Shown: piece after piece, positions 16,523 to 26,444 of the stretch | Numbering within the stretch: the first letter of the stretch is position 1 | How the letters are laid out: the number at the start of each line of letters is the position of its first letter | Assembly (NCBI GenBank): GCA_934203075.1 | Contig: CAKPYT010000046.1 | Coordinates: forward strand, 6,071 to 70,070 | Direction of reading: 5' to 3' | Length of the DNA stretch: 64,000 nucleotides | DNA from: an uncultured Clostridia bacterium | GTDB lineage: Bacteria; Bacillota; Clostridia; Christensenellales; CAG-314 | Notes under the pieces: generated by a model | Seen by the model: the letters and a program-made list of their open reading frames with translations, nothing else | Databases searched by the model: none | What the model was told of the DNA's origin: nothing | Program-made: the position numbers and the translations under genes

Positions 16523-16990
16523 ATGTCACAGAAAGTCAGCGAAGCGGTGGCAGAGTTGGTTCGGCCGTTTGCCGAACAATTCGGGTTGGAACTGGTAGAA
16601 GTGGAATACGCTAAAAAATACGGCGGAATGCACCTTACCGTTACGATCGATAAAGAGGGTGGCGTCAGCCTGGAGGATTGTGAACGGCTGCATCGTGCCA
16701 TTGACGAGCCGCTGGACGAACTGGATCCGACGGACGGGGCCTCCTACACGCTGAACGTTTCTTCGCTCGGGATCGACCGCCCGTTAAAGACGGAGCGGGA
16801 CTTCCGGCGCAATCTGCAGCAGGAGATTACCGTAAAACTCTATGCCCCGCAGGAGGGAAAAAAGGTGTGGGAAGGCGTGCTGATTTCTTACGACTTTCCG
16901 CAGGCATTTACTCTGAAGTGTTCCAACGGGCAGGAACGTACGTTTCAAATCAAAGAAACCGCACTGGTCGAACCGCTGATTCGGTTCTAG
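16523..16990 (+). CDS. rimP: Ribosome maturation factor RimP
   Basis: RimP (155 residues) helps assemble the 30S subunit. The segments LELVEVEYAKKYGGMHLTV (about 26-44), ISLEDCERLHRAID-like CERLHRAIDEPLDE and NVSSLGIDRPLKTERDF are typical. The ATG at 16523 has GGGGG five bases upstream; an in-frame ATG at 16442 would lie in the promoter itself and is rejected. Confidence 0.96.
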   Translation: MSQKVSEAVAELVRPFAEQFGLELVEVEYAKKYGGMHLTVTIDKEGGVSLEDCERLHRAIDEPLDELDPTDGASYTLNVSSLGIDRPLKTERDFRRNLQQEITVKLYAPQEGKKVWEGVLISYDFPQAFTLKCSNGQERTFQIKETALVEPLIRF

Positions 16991-17035
16991 TGTCGGTACA
17001 GTAATAACGGTTATATTTTTGGGAGGCCAAGAAAC

Positions 17036-18133
17036 ATGATTAATAAAGACTTCTTCCTTGCATTGGAAGATTTGGAAAAGGAAAAGGGCATCGATCCGGA
17101 AGTGTTTATCAAAACGCTGGAAAACGCTTTGGCTTTCGCCTGCAAAAAGAATTTCGGCGAAGCGTATGACGTGGAAGTCAAAATCGATGCGGAAAAATAC
17201 TCCATCCGCACTTTCTCCTACAAAACGGTAGTGGAAGAGGTGGAGGATCCGGATAAACAAATTTCGTTGGAAGAAGCACAAAAATTAAAAAAGACCTACC
17301 AGGTGGGGGATCGTATCGAAAAAGAGATTTTCCCGCGCGAGTTTGGCAGAATTGCCGCTCAAACCGCAAAACAGGTAATCATGCAGGCGCTGCGCGAAAC
17401 GGAGCGCAACAACATGTATAACGAATTTGTCGACAAAGAAAACGAACTTCTGGTCGGCACGATTCAGCGCGTGAAGGAGGACGGGACCGTCTTTGTAGAA
17501 ATCGGCAAAAACCAATCCGAAGGGATTCTGATGCCGGCAGACCAGATTCCGGGCGAAAAGTACCACGCGGGGGATCGCATTAAAGTATACGTCAAAAAGG
17601 TAAAGGACGGCGCAAAGGGGGCTCAGATCGTGTTGAGCCGTGCAAGTTTCGGTTTTGTAAAGCGCCTGTTCGAAAGCGAAGTGCCGGAAATCCGCGCCGG
17701 ATTGGTAGTGATTAAAGGGATCGTACGCGAAGCGGGCTACCGCACAAAAATCGCCGTTGCCTCCTGCGACGATCAGATCGACGCCGTCGGGGCCTGCGTC
17801 GGCACGAAAGGGGTGCGCGTCAATGCAATCGTCAGCGAACTGAACGGTGAAAAAATCGATATCATTCCCTGGAGCGACGATATTCTGGATTATATTGCAA
17901 GAGCTCTCAGTCCCGCAAAAGTGCTGATGGTACAGGCGAACGAGGATACGAAGGAAGCCAAGGTCATCGTTCCGGACGATAAACTGTCTCTTGCTATCGG
18001 AAAAGAGGGACAAAACGCCCGGTTGGCAGCACGCCTCACGGGCTGGAAAATCGACGTGAAGTCTTACACCGTGGCACAGCAAACCGGCCTGCTGGATCTG
18101 GCGGATACGGAAACGGAAGAGACGGAGGCGTAA
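17036..18133 (+). CDS. nusA: Transcription termination/antitermination factor NusA
   Basis: NusA binds RNA polymerase and nascent RNA to modulate pausing and termination. The protein of 365 residues has the N-terminal polymerase-binding domain (about 1-125), an S1 domain (about 130-200), and KH1/KH2 domains with CVGTKGVRVNAIVSEL (about 257-272) and LAIGKEGQNARLAARLTGW (about 320-338). It lacks the C-terminal acidic repeats of E. coli, as in other Firmicutes. GGGAGG precedes the ATG. Confidence 0.98.
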   Translation: MINKDFFLALEDLEKEKGIDPEVFIKTLENALAFACKKNFGEAYDVEVKIDAEKYSIRTFSYKTVVEEVEDPDKQISLEEAQKLKKTYQVGDRIEKEIFPREFGRIAAQTAKQVIMQALRETERNNMYNEFVDKENELLVGTIQRVKEDGTVFVEIGKNQSEGILMPADQIPGEKYHAGDRIKVYVKKVKDGAKGAQIVLSRASFGFVKRLFESEVPEIRAGLVVIKGIVREAGYRTKIAVASCDDQIDAVGACVGTKGVRVNAIVSELNGEKIDIIPWSDDILDYIARALSPAKVLMVQANEDTKEAKVIVPDDKLSLAIGKEGQNARLAARLTGWKIDVKSYTVAQQTGLLDLADTETEETEA

Positions 18134-18397
18134 GTGGAAAAAAAGTATCCGGAACGGATGTGCGCCGTTTGCCGCACGCTGAAACCGAAAAGAGACCTTC
18201 TGCGAGTGGTCCGCACGAAAGAGGGCAAGGTTTTTGTGGATGAAACCGGCAAACAAAACGGGCGCGGCGCGTACGTATGCAAATCCAGAACTTGCATCGA
18301 GCGGTGCATCCGCACAAAGTTGTTCCATAAACTGTTCGGTTGCGAAGTGGATGCGCAATGGTACGAATCGTTGAAGGAGTATATCGTTGAAGAATAA
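18134..18397 (+). CDS. rnpM: RNase P modulator RnpM (YlxR family)
   Basis: An 87-residue YlxR protein. MCAVCRTLKPKRDLLRVVR (about 9-27) and GRGAYVCKSRTCIERCIR (about 43-60) are the family core. Recent work in Bacillus assigns YlxR as RnpM, a modulator of RNase P. It starts with GTG directly after the nusA stop codon, and its end overlaps the next gene by 11 bases. Confidence 0.92.
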   Translation: MEKKYPERMCAVCRTLKPKRDLLRVVRTKEGKVFVDETGKQNGRGAYVCKSRTCIERCIRTKLFHKLFGCEVDAQWYESLKEYIVEE

Positions 18398-18695
18398 CGT
18401 AAAAACCTATTTGGGCTTTGCCGTAAAAAAAGGCAGCGTTATCTACGGGCTGGACGCAATGGAGCGTCAGAACAAGGCCCCTTATGCGGTGCTGCTGTGC
18501 CCTACGGCGGCACAGAATACCGCAAAAAAAACGGCGGAGTACTGCAAAGCTCGGCACGTGCGTTTGTTGCACTGCGACGAGCCGTTGGCACCCGTTGTGT
18601 ATAAAACGAATTGTAAAGTGCTTGCCGTAACGGATCAGGGGTTGGCACAGGCAATTTTGAAGAATACGGACGACATCACAGAGGCGGAGGTTTAA
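18387..18695 (+). CDS. L7Ae/L30e-family RNA-binding protein (YlxQ type)
   Basis: The 102-residue protein starts from a TTG with GGAG about 10 bases upstream. It has the L7Ae pattern: a [18 protein letters not shown] start, an [16 protein letters not shown] strand-helix and a closing [14 protein letters not shown] segment. Relatives bind kink-turn RNA. Position between rnpM and infB is the conserved place for YlxQ. Confidence 0.88.
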   Translation: MKNNVKTYLGFAVKKGSVIYGLDAMERQNKAPYAVLLCPTAAQNTAKKTAEYCKARHVRLLHCDEPLAPVVYKTNCKVLAVTDQGLAQAILKNTDDITEAEV

Positions 18696-18696
18696 C

Positions 18697-21351
18697 TTGA
18701 CGAACACATTTAATCTAGTGGGAAACGAAGAAGCAAAAGGTTTCGGCAGCCTGAAGGCTATTCCTGCCACGCAAAACACATTGGCGGCTACCAACGAAAA
18801 GCTGCGGGAAGCAAAGCGGCAGATGGAGGCGCTTGCAAAATCGATGGAAGAAAAAGGGCGTCAGTTCCGCGCCGCGGCAGAAGAAGCATCTGCAGAAGCG
18901 GTCAAGGCTGAGCCTGCGGCAATCGCAGCGGAAGAAAAACCGGCACAGCCGCAACCCTCTTCCGGGGAGGAACGGCCCGCAGCGGAGGGAAAAGAAGTAT
19001 CCGTTTCGGAAAAAAGCGAACCGGCAAAAGCAGAACAGCCTGCGGCAATTGCGGCAGAACCCGCGAAGCAGGCCCCCGCAAAGGAAGAGAAGCCGGCAGC
19101 CGCTCCCGGACAAAAGACGTATGTCGACGAAAAAGGGAACATTAAAGTACGGCGTTTCCTTGCCGATCGCGTGCCGGCAAAACCGACCGCAACCGCAAAC
19201 CCGACGACGCGCATGATCGATCTCAATCAGGTGGGGCAGCGGCCGCGTTATAATCGCAACGGACAAAACGGTGCGGGGCGCCCGTACGATCCGAATCGTC
19301 CGCGGCAGAACAGTAACGGAACCGGTTCCAGACCGTACGATCCGAACCGTCCGCGTCCGCAGAACCGCGGCGGAGACGTCATTCCGATGGATGTGCCTCT
19401 GATCCAAAGGGAAAGCAAGTCGTTCGGTGCCAATAAAAACAAAGGAAACGATCACGGAGAGGATCGTAAAAATAATTCGCTGAACAAAAAGGCGATGATG
19501 AAGCGTTCTTATGCCGAGTCTATGGAAGACGAAGGGCGTTTCATGGGGCGTCGTCCGAAAGCAAAAAAAGAAGCAAAAACGGTAATTGCGCCGAAAATCG
19601 AACACGCCGTGATTGAAACCAAAGAGGTTCAAATCAAAGTGCTGAGCGAAAAAATCGGCATTACCGCGGCAGAAATCATTAAGCAATTGTTCAAAGAGGG
19701 AATCGTCAAGACCATCAACGACAGTGTGGATTTCGATTATGCGGCAGTGATTGCATCGAACTTCGGCGTAACGCTGGAGCAAAAACTCGGGGAAACGTTC
19801 GAAGAGCAGATGCTGAAAAACCTGAATGCGGACGATTCTTTGCAGGATACGGAAAAACGCGCGCCGATCGTTACCGTTATGGGTCACGTCGACCACGGCA
19901 AAACCTCTTTGTTGGATGCAATCCGTAAAACAAACGTTACCGGCGGCGAGGCCGGCGGCATCACGCAGCACATCGGTGCGTATACCGTAAAAATTAACGG
20001 AGAAAACATTACGTTCATCGATACCCCTGGGCACGAAGCCTTCACGGCAATGCGTGCGCGCGGGGCACAGGTTACGGACGTTGCGATTCTGGTTGTGGCG
20101 GCGGATGACGGCGTGATGCCGCAAACCGTAGAAGCCATCAACCATGCGAAAGCGGCTAACGTACCCATCGTCGTCGCCATCAATAAAATGGATAAGCCGG
20201 AAGCCAATCCGGATCGGGTCAAACAGCAATTGGCAGAATACGGCGTTTTGCCGGAAGAATGGGGCGGAGATTCCATCATGGTGCCGGTATCGGCAAAAAG
20301 CGGAATGGGAATTTCCTCTTTGCTGGAGTCCGTCCTGCTGGTGGCAGAAATGCGCGAACTGAAGGCAAACCCGCAAAAGCGTGCGTTCGGTAACGTCATC
20401 GAAGCCAAGTTGGATAAAGGCCGCGGCCCGGTTGCAACGGTTCTGGTGCGCAACGGTACGTTGCACGTCGGCGATAACGTTGTGGCAGGTACCGCCGTCG
20501 GTAAAATCCGCGCCATGTTCGACGATAAAGGGCGGCAGGTCAAGGCTGCAACCCCGTCCATGCCGGTAGAAGTGCTCGGCTTTTCGGATGTGCCCAACGC
20601 GGGAGACTGTCTGTACGCGGTGGATGAAAAACTGGCAAAACAGGTTGCGGACGAACGTCGCATCAAGGAAAGAGAAGATAAACTGCAATCGACCGCCAGC
20701 GTCTCTTTGGACGATCTGTTCGGAAAGATCAGCGAAGGGCAGTTGAAAGTATTGAATATCATCATCAAGTCGGACGTGCAGGGTTCGTTGGAAGCGGTGA
20801 AAGATTCTCTGATGCGCATTTCCAACGACGAGGTCAAAATCAACCCGATTCACGGCGGGGTAGGCGCCATTACGGAAACGGACGTTACGCTTGCCAAGGC
20901 ATCAAACGCCATCATCATCGGGTTCAATGTTCGTCCGGATTCCAACGCAAAAGCATTGGCAGAGCGTGAAAACGTGGATATTCGCCTGTATCGCGTCATC
21001 TATGACGCAGTGGATGCCGTAACCAGCGCTATGAAAGGAATGCTGGCACCGAAGTTCAAAGAAACGATTCTGGGTCAGGTCGAAGTGCGGGACGTCTTCC
21101 GCATCACGGGCGTAGGCAGCGTTGCGGGTGCGTATGTGACGAGCGGCAAAGTTACGCGTAACGCCAAAATCCGTGTCTATCGCGACAACGTCATAGTACA
21201 CGACGGCAGCGTTCTGGATTTGAAACGTTTTAAGGACGAAGTAAAAGAAGTTGCAGCCGGCTACGAATGCGGTATCTCGCTGGTGAACTACAACGATATC
21301 AAAGTCGGCGACGTGTTTGAAGCGTACGTCATGGAAGAAATAAAAGAATAG
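18697..21351 (+). CDS. infB: Translation initiation factor IF-2
   Basis: IF-2 (884 residues) is the GTPase that brings fMet-tRNA to the ribosome. Residues 1-300 are low complexity (Ala/Glu/Lys/Pro, then Arg/Asn/Pro/Gly with DPNRPR repeats). An IF2_N module (about 310-360) precedes the G domain: [12 protein letters not shown] (about 395-406), [16 protein letters not shown] (about 442-457) and [11 protein letters not shown]. Domains II-IV follow to the end. It starts at a TTG preceded by GGAGG. The long N-terminus is typical of GC-richer Clostridia. Confidence 0.98.
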   Translation: MTNTFNLVGNEEAKGFGSLKAIPATQNTLAATNEKLREAKRQMEALAKSMEEKGRQFRAAAEEASAEAVKAEPAAIAAEEKPAQPQPSSGEERPAAEGKEVSVSEKSEPAKAEQPAAIAAEPAKQAPAKEEKPAAAPGQKTYVDEKGNIKVRRFLADRVPAKPTATANPTTRMIDLNQVGQRPRYNRNGQNGAGRPYDPNRPRQNSNGTGSRPYDPNRPRPQNRGGDVIPMDVPLIQRESKSFGANKNKGNDHGEDRKNNSLNKKAMMKRSYAESMEDEGRFMGRRPKAKKEAKTVIAPKIEHAVIETKEVQIKVLSEKIGITAAEIIKQLFKEGIVKTINDSVDFDYAAVIASNFGVTLEQKLGETFEEQMLKNLNADDSLQDTEKRAPIVTVMGHVDHGKTSLLDAIRKTNVTGGEAGGITQHIGAYTVKINGENITFIDTPGHEAFTAMRARGAQVTDVAILVVAADDGVMPQTVEAINHAKAANVPIVVAINKMDKPEANPDRVKQQLAEYGVLPEEWGGDSIMVPVSAKSGMGISSLLESVLLVAEMRELKANPQKRAFGNVIEAKLDKGRGPVATVLVRNGTLHVGDNVVAGTAVGKIRAMFDDKGRQVKAATPSMPVEVLGFSDVPNAGDCLYAVDEKLAKQVADERRIKEREDKLQSTASVSLDDLFGKISEGQLKVLNIIIKSDVQGSLEAVKDSLMRISNDEVKINPIHGGVGAITETDVTLAKASNAIIIGFNVRPDSNAKALAERENVDIRLYRVIYDAVDAVTSAMKGMLAPKFKETILGQVEVRDVFRITGVGSVAGAYVTSGKVTRNAKIRVYRDNVIVHDGSVLDLKRFKDEVKEVAAGYECGISLVNYNDIKVGDVFEAYVMEEIKE

Positions 21352-21368
21352 TTCGGCTATTCTTGCAG

Positions 21369-21390
21369 GGCAACCGAACGAGCGGTTGCC
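21369..21390 (+). other. Hairpin between infB and rbfA
   Basis: A perfect 8-bp stem (21369-21376 with 21383-21390) and a 6-base loop are followed only by TTTGCG. It is a weak attenuator or an RNA-processing/stability element within the operon. Confidence 0.5.
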
Positions 21391-21412
21391 TTTGCGTTAG
21401 AAAGGAGAGATT

Positions 21413-21805
21413 ATGGCAGGAACCAGATCGGAAAAACTGAATGCGGAGTTTCAAAAAAACATTTACGAAGTGTTAACCCGTAAAGTAAAGAATCCGCGGT
21501 TAACGGAAATGTTTTCCGTCACGGCTGTGGAGACGGACCGGGAATTGGCAACGGCTAAAGTTTATATCAGCGTGTACTCCGCCGACGAGGCGAAAAAGCA
21601 GGCTACCTTCGAGGCAATTTGCGAAAGTGCCGGCTTCGTGCGGCAAGCGCTCTCCAAAAGCATGCACATCCGCACCGTGCCGCAGTTTATCTTTTTGAAG
21701 GATTCGTCTTTCGACTACAGCGAAAAAATCAATCGTCTGCTGAACGAAGTAAAAGCAGAAGAAAGCAAACATACGACGGAAAAAAACGAGGAGCAAAATG
21801 GATAA
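21413..21805 (+). CDS. rbfA: Ribosome-binding factor A
   Basis: RbfA (130 residues) is a KH-like cold-shock factor in 16S rRNA maturation. NAEFQKNIYEVLTRKVKNPR (about 9-28), the ATAKVYISVYS strand and RTVPQFIFLKDSSFDYSEKI (about 87-106) are the family core. An AAAGGAGAG ribosome site precedes the ATG. It overlaps nrnA by eight bases. Confidence 0.97.
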   Translation: MAGTRSEKLNAEFQKNIYEVLTRKVKNPRLTEMFSVTAVETDRELATAKVYISVYSADEAKKQATFEAICESAGFVRQALSKSMHIRTVPQFIFLKDSSFDYSEKINRLLNEVKAEESKHTTEKNEEQNG

Positions 21806-22739
21806 AGTCGCAGAACGAATCGCGCAGGCGTCTTCCGTTGCGCTTTTTACGCATATTCGCCCGGATGGGGACGCTCTGGGCAGTGTTCTGGCATTGCAGG
21901 CAGCGTTAAAAAGCATCGGGAAAAGCGTTACGGTTTACTGTGATTCTCCCGTTCCGGCGCGTTTGGCGTTTTTAAGCGGTGCGGATCAAATTCTGTCGCA
22001 AGGTACGCCGATTGCAGATTTATTTGTGGCGTTGGATTGCGGGGATGCGGATCGTCTCGGTTGCTTTTCTCCGGTCTTTTTAAAAAAGAGGAATACCTGT
22101 AACGTCGATCATCATCTTTCCAATACCAGGTTCGCAGCCTGCAATTACGTGAAAGGCACTTCGTCCACCTGCGAATTAGTTTTGCAGTGCCTGAGGGCTC
22201 TGAAAATCGAGTTAACCGAAGAAATCGCAACGTTATTGTACGTCGGTTTATCTACCGATACGGGCAACTTCAGCCATTCCAACACTACGGCAGAGACCTT
22301 TGCGTGTGCGGCAACGCTGGCTGCCTGCGGGGTAAAGATCGACGAACTGAATCGCAGGCTCTACAAAGAAAATCCGTATCGTCGGCTGAAATTATTGGGA
22401 AAAGTTCTCAGCGGCATGCGAAGTTACGAGGAAGGAAAAATCATTGTTCTCACCATCACTTCGCAGGATCTGGCGTCTGTCGGCTGCTCGCTGGATCAGA
22501 CAGAGGCGTTTGTGGATTATGCCATTTCCGTCGATACGGCAGAAGTGGGGATTGCCGTTTGCGAGCAAAAGCCGAATACGTATAAAGTCAGCATGCGCAG
22601 CCGTGGCAAAGCAGACGTGTGCCGTGCGTGCGGAACTTTCGGCGGCGGCGGACATCGTCTTGCAAGCGGTTGTACCGTGTGCGGCTTTTTCGAAGACGTG
22701 GTGGAGAAAGTCGTGAAAAGCGCGCGGGACGAATTATGA
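21798..22739 (+). CDS. nrnA: DHH-family phosphoesterase (NrnA-type nanoRNase/pAp phosphatase)
   Basis: The 313-residue protein has HIRPDGDALGS (about 19-29), DCGDADRLG (about 79-87), the DHH motif in DHHLSNTRF (about 102-110), DTGNFSHSNTT and the DHHA1 closing FGGGGHRLASGC (about 282-293). NrnA degrades 2-5 nt RNAs and pAp in Firmicutes. Its position after rbfA and before truB is the usual one. Overlaps truB by four bases. Confidence 0.93.
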   Translation: MDKVAERIAQASSVALFTHIRPDGDALGSVLALQAALKSIGKSVTVYCDSPVPARLAFLSGADQILSQGTPIADLFVALDCGDADRLGCFSPVFLKKRNTCNVDHHLSNTRFAACNYVKGTSSTCELVLQCLRALKIELTEEIATLLYVGLSTDTGNFSHSNTTAETFACAATLAACGVKIDELNRRLYKENPYRRLKLLGKVLSGMRSYEEGKIIVLTITSQDLASVGCSLDQTEAFVDYAISVDTAEVGIAVCEQKPNTYKVSMRSRGKADVCRACGTFGGGGHRLASGCTVCGFFEDVVEKVVKSARDEL

Positions 22740-23587
22740 ACGGTTTTTTGAATTTATTAAAACCCACCGGCATGACGGCAAGCGACGTAGTGGTGCGCGC
22801 AAGAAAAATCCTCGGCGAAAAGAAGATCGGGCATCTTGGTACGCTGGACCCGGGTGCAAGCGGCGTTTTGCCGCTTGCCGTGGGCAAGGGTACCAAACTC
22901 TTCGATTTTCTGACGTTCAAAACCAAGCGATATCGCGCCTGGTTCACCTTCGGCAGAACCACTCCCACGCTGGATAGTTACGAAAACGTCAGCGAACGAT
23001 GCGGTAATCTTCCTTCCGCAAAGGAAATCGGGCAGGCGTTGCCCAAATTGATCGGTAAACTAAAGCAATTGCCGCCGCAGTATTCTGCCTTAAGCGTCGC
23101 AGGGGTACGCGCGTACCGCCTGGCACGCAAAGGGCAAACGGTGGATTTGCCCTTACGGGAAGTGGAGGTAACGGAATTTTGCCTCCTTCGGCAGGAATCG
23201 GCGGATACGTTCGTGTTTGATATCGTCTGTTCCGGAGGTACTTACATTCGGTCCCTTTGCAGAGACCTGGCAGAAGAGTTGAATACCTGTGCTTACATGA
23301 GCGCTCTGATTCGGCTTTCTTCCGGAGGGTTTTTGCTGGAGGATTCTTATACGCTGGAAGAACTTGCACAGAAAAAAGAAAAATGCCTGCTTCCTTTGGA
23401 TGCTCCGCTTGGAAATATTCCGGTGTGGACGTACCCCAAAGAAGTTGCCGTAAAACTGCAAAACGGCGTAAAACTGACCGCCCGTTTTGAAGGGCTGCGC
23501 CGGATTGTATGCGACAACGTGCTGTACGGGGTTGCCGACAGTGCGGACGGCAAACTGAACTGGAAATACTATCTGTTTGGCGGATGA
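22736..23587 (+). CDS. truB: tRNA pseudouridine(55) synthase
   Basis: Makes pseudouridine 55 in the T-loop of tRNAs. MNGFLNLLKPTGMTASDVV is the standard start. The catalytic Asp is in GHLGTLDPGASGVLPLAVG (about 35-53), and CSGGTYIRSLCRDL (about 163-176) completes the core; a PUA-like tail follows. Length 283. Overlaps both neighbours by four bases, so nrnA-truB-ribF are translationally coupled. Confidence 0.97.
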   Translation: MNGFLNLLKPTGMTASDVVVRARKILGEKKIGHLGTLDPGASGVLPLAVGKGTKLFDFLTFKTKRYRAWFTFGRTTPTLDSYENVSERCGNLPSAKEIGQALPKLIGKLKQLPPQYSALSVAGVRAYRLARKGQTVDLPLREVEVTEFCLLRQESADTFVFDIVCSGGTYIRSLCRDLAEELNTCAYMSALIRLSSGGFLLEDSYTLEELAQKKEKCLLPLDAPLGNIPVWTYPKEVAVKLQNGVKLTARFEGLRRIVCDNVLYGVADSADGKLNWKYYLFGG

Positions 23588-24483
23588 AGAACATGAAAAC
23601 GATTTCTTTCGGTACGGCGTACCGCAAACCCGTCGTGTTGGCTCTCGGATTTTTCGATTCGATGCACGTGGGGCATCAGCATCTCATCGCAAAAGCGAAA
23701 GAACTTTCCGTCGCACGAGGCTGCGAAACGGCGATTTTTACCTTTTGCAACAATCCGTCCGTGTTTTTTCGTCCGACGAAACTGGTTTATACGCTGGAAG
23801 AGCGTTTGGAACGGATGCAGCAATTCGGGGTGGACGTGGTCTTTTCCGCCTTGTTTGACGAAACGTTCAAAAACAAAACGGCACAGGAGTTTTTGCAGGA
23901 TCTGTCGCAGTATTGCGTGCAGGCACTGGTCTGCGGGTTCGATTATACGTTCGGCAAAGGGGCAGAGGGCACGGTCGGCACGTTAAGGGACTATGCAAAG
24001 CAAAACGGTATTGCATTGTACGTCTTGCCGGAAGTGCTTTTTTACGGGCAGAAAGCCGGCAGTACTCTCGTCAAAAAACTGATTCAGGCGGGAGAAATGG
24101 AAAAAGCAAGCGAGTTGCTCGGCGGGGATTACTTCCTGAGCGGCACGGTGGAACACGGCAGGGCGATAGGCCGAACCATGGGGCTGCCTACGGCAAATCT
24201 GTCCCGGAACGACGAAAAGCAGTATCCCGCAGCAGGCGTTTATGCGGGCACGGCGTCGGTGGACGGGCAAACTTATCGTTGCGTCATTAACGTCGGGCCA
24301 AAACCTACTTTTGCAGAATCTTCCGAAACGATCGAAGCCCATCTGATCGGGTTCGAGGGGAATTTGTACGGGAAAAAGATCCGGCTGTATTTTCATCGCA
24401 AACTGAGGGAAATCCGGCGTTTTGCTTCGGCCGAGGCCTTGGAAGCGCAGATTTTACAAGATATATCGGAGGCTCAGAAATGA
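23584..24483 (+). CDS. ribF: Bifunctional riboflavin kinase/FAD synthetase
   Basis: Converts riboflavin to FMN and FAD. The nucleotidyltransferase domain starts with ALGFFDSMHVGHQHLI (about 19-34); the usual Gly-Val of FDGVHxGH is Ser-Met here. The kinase domain has GRTMGLPTANLS (about 197-208), PAAGVYAGTASVDG and INVGPKPTF (about 237-245). Length 299. No FMN riboswitch is expected or seen, since the gene is inside an operon. Overlaps the next gene by four bases. Confidence 0.95.
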   Translation: MKNMKTISFGTAYRKPVVLALGFFDSMHVGHQHLIAKAKELSVARGCETAIFTFCNNPSVFFRPTKLVYTLEERLERMQQFGVDVVFSALFDETFKNKTAQEFLQDLSQYCVQALVCGFDYTFGKGAEGTVGTLRDYAKQNGIALYVLPEVLFYGQKAGSTLVKKLIQAGEMEKASELLGGDYFLSGTVEHGRAIGRTMGLPTANLSRNDEKQYPAAGVYAGTASVDGQTYRCVINVGPKPTFAESSETIEAHLIGFEGNLYGKKIRLYFHRKLREIRRFASAEALEAQILQDISEAQK

Positions 24484-25349
24484 TTCGTTTCGGACCGAGC
24501 GGCAACTCGGAAAGTTTTTATGCAGAAGGATACAAAAATACGGAACAAGCCGCTTCCTGGTTGGCACAGAAAGGGTTGAATGCCTTTGAGTATTCTTTCG
24601 GCAGGGGCGTGCGTATGACGGAAAAGAAAGCGCACCTCATTCGGGAAGAGTTTCGGCGGGCCGACGTTGCGATTTCCGCGCATGCACCGTATTATATCAA
24701 TTTCGCCAATCCGGAAGAGGAAATGGTGCTGAAGTCCATCGGCTACGTGTTGGATACGGCGCGTGCCGTGCAGGAAATGGGGGGAAATCGGGTGGTATTT
24801 CACCCTGCAACGGTTGGCAAAGCCACACGGGAGGAAGCGTTTCGACGTACGTACGATCGCATCCTTCGCTTGAGGGATGCCATTTACGAAGCAGGTCTGC
24901 AAAACGTTTTGTTCTGTCCGGAAACCATGGGCAAAATCAATCAGATCGGCGACCTGACGGAAATTGCAGAACTGTGTGAGATCGACCCCGTGTTTTATCC
25001 TACGATCGACTTCGGGCATTTGAATGCCCGCACGCACGGAGGGTTGAAAACCAAGGCGGATTTTGAAACAGTCGTGTGCGTCCTGCGGGATCATCTCCCG
25101 TGGGAGAAGGTCAAAAATATGCACGTGCATTTTTCGCATATCGCGTATTCCGAGGGGGGCGAAGTCAAACACCTGACCAATGCGGACGAGGAGTTTGGCC
25201 CGTTTTTCGAACCTCTTGCAGAAGTATTGCATCAATACGACCTGACGCCCGTCATCCTTTCGGAGTCGGACGGAACACAGGCGGAGGACGCACAACAAAT
25301 GAAACAAATTTACGAAGCAATTCAAAACTTTGGGAGGCAGAGTTTATGA
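24480..25349 (+). CDS. Endonuclease IV-family TIM-barrel protein
   Basis: The 289-residue protein resembles apurinic endonuclease IV (Nfo), which cuts DNA 5' of abasic sites. Zinc-ligand-type segments are ISAHAPYYIN (about 62-71), VFHPATVG, FCPETMGK (about 143-150), TIDFGHLNAR (about 177-186), HVHFSH and ILSESDG (about 258-264). The Asp-x-His pair expected after the sixth strand reads Val-Lys-His here, so one zinc ligand may be missing. It could be a true AP endonuclease or a relative with another substrate. Linked to ribF and the peptidase by ATGA overlaps. Confidence 0.8.
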   Translation: MIRFGPSGNSESFYAEGYKNTEQAASWLAQKGLNAFEYSFGRGVRMTEKKAHLIREEFRRADVAISAHAPYYINFANPEEEMVLKSIGYVLDTARAVQEMGGNRVVFHPATVGKATREEAFRRTYDRILRLRDAIYEAGLQNVLFCPETMGKINQIGDLTEIAELCEIDPVFYPTIDFGHLNARTHGGLKTKADFETVVCVLRDHLPWEKVKNMHVHFSHIAYSEGGEVKHLTNADEEFGPFFEPLAEVLHQYDLTPVILSESDGTQAEDAQQMKQIYEAIQNFGRQSL

Positions 25350-26410
25350 TAGATTATCAAAAGGTATTTCAACTTCGTCCGGAAATGGATGCGGCACTGA
25401 TTATTTCTCCGAAGAACAGATTGTATTTTACGGGGTTCCAAAGCACGTTCGGCTATCTTGTAATCGAACGCACGGCTCTCACGTTTTTTACCGATTTCCG
25501 CTATGCCGAAATGGCGGAAGATCTGCAAAAAAAGGGTGTTTTCGTGCAGTTTGCGCGCAGCGAAGAAGTGCTGCCGATGGTAGAACGATTCTGTGCGCAG
25601 CGCGGCTTGCAGCGCCTCGGCATCGAAGAGACGGAATTGACGTTGATGCAGTTTGCGTCACTCAAAAAATCATTGCCGAATCATGAATTTGTGAATGTGG
25701 GCAGCGCAATTTCGAAAATGCGTCAAACGAAAACGGAAGAAGAGATCGAGAAGATCGCGCAGGCACAGCATATTACGGACGAGGCCTTCCGGGCCATTCT
25801 GAAAGTTCTGAAACCCGGGGTGAAAGAGCGGGATGTCGCCGTCGAGTTGGAGTATCAGATGCGCAAAAACGGTGCGGACGGTCTGGCGTTCGAAACCATT
25901 ATCGCCAGCGGCATCAACGGTTCCAAACCACATGCGCACCCGACGCAGAAAGCGATTGCAAACGGCGATGCCGTCACGATGGATTTCGGGGCGAGGTTCG
26001 AAGGTTATTGTGCGGATATGACGCGTACGGTTTTTGTAGGCAAACCGTCCGACCCGATGAAAAAGATTTACGAAACGGTTTTGCAGGCGCAACAAAATGC
26101 GCTGAAGAACATGCGTGCGGGGATGACCGGCCGTCAAATCGATAGCCTTGCGCGGGAATTGATTGCGTCTTACGGCTATGCGGATAAGTTTACGCATAAC
26201 CTGGGGCATTCTCTGGGCATCGATATCCACGAAGATCCGCGCTTTGCACCGTTCTGGACGGAAGAAATCGCGGAAAACACGGTGATGTCCGTGGAACCTG
26301 GCATCTACGTGCCGGGACTTGGCGGAGTTCGCATCGAAGATATCGTTGTTTTGAAAGCAGACGGAATTTATAATTTGACAAACTCGGAAAAAAGTATTAT
26401 AATTCTATAG
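25346..26410 (+). CDS. Xaa-Pro dipeptidase/aminopeptidase, M24 family
   Basis: Cleaves an N-terminal residue next to proline. It has a creatinase N-terminal domain (about 1-120) and a pita-bread catalytic domain with the metal ligands in [19 protein letters not shown] (about 210-228, two Asp), [13 protein letters not shown] (about 282-294, His) and [10 protein letters not shown] plus RIEDIV (two Glu). Length 354. GGGAGG precedes the ATG, which overlaps the upstream stop. Its last codons contain the efp promoter. The pair with efp is common in Firmicutes. Confidence 0.95.
   Translation: MIDYQKVFQLRPEMDAALIISPKNRLYFTGFQSTFGYLVIERTALTFFTDFRYAEMAEDLQKKGVFVQFARSEEVLPMVERFCAQRGLQRLGIEETELTLMQFASLKKSLPNHEFVNVGSAISKMRQTKTEEEIEKIAQAQHITDEAFRAILKVLKPGVKERDVAVELEYQMRKNGADGLAFETIIASGINGSKPHAHPTQKAIANGDAVTMDFGARFEGYCADMTRTVFVGKPSDPMKKIYETVLQAQQNALKNMRAGMTGRQIDSLARELIASYGYADKFTHNLGHSLGIDIHEDPRFAPFWTEEIAENTVMSVEPGIYVPGLGGVRIEDIVVLKADGIYNLTNSEKSIIIL
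26375..26403 (+). promoter_or_regulatory. Perfect consensus sigma-A promoter for efp, inside the peptidase gene
   Basis: TTGACA (26375-26380), 17 bases, TATAAT (26398-26403). Both boxes are exact consensus and lie in the last 12 codons of the upstream gene, about 40 bases before efp. Confidence 0.93.
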
Positions 26411-26444
26411 TTATCGGAAACATTTCGTAAATGGAGGATCAAGA

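Noticed and set aside
16412..16990. Continuation of polC after a frameshift
   Set aside because: All frames after 16411 were considered; the sequence is promoter, hairpin and rimP, with no PHP or polymerase motifs.
18715..20853. 712-codon open frame on the reverse strand opposite infB
   Set aside because: A mirror of the biased infB codons; Phe/Arg/His-rich with no domain, no ribosome site and fully antisense to a certain gene.
23584..23640. FMN riboswitch for ribF
   Set aside because: ribF is embedded in an operon with a four-base overlap to truB; no leader exists.
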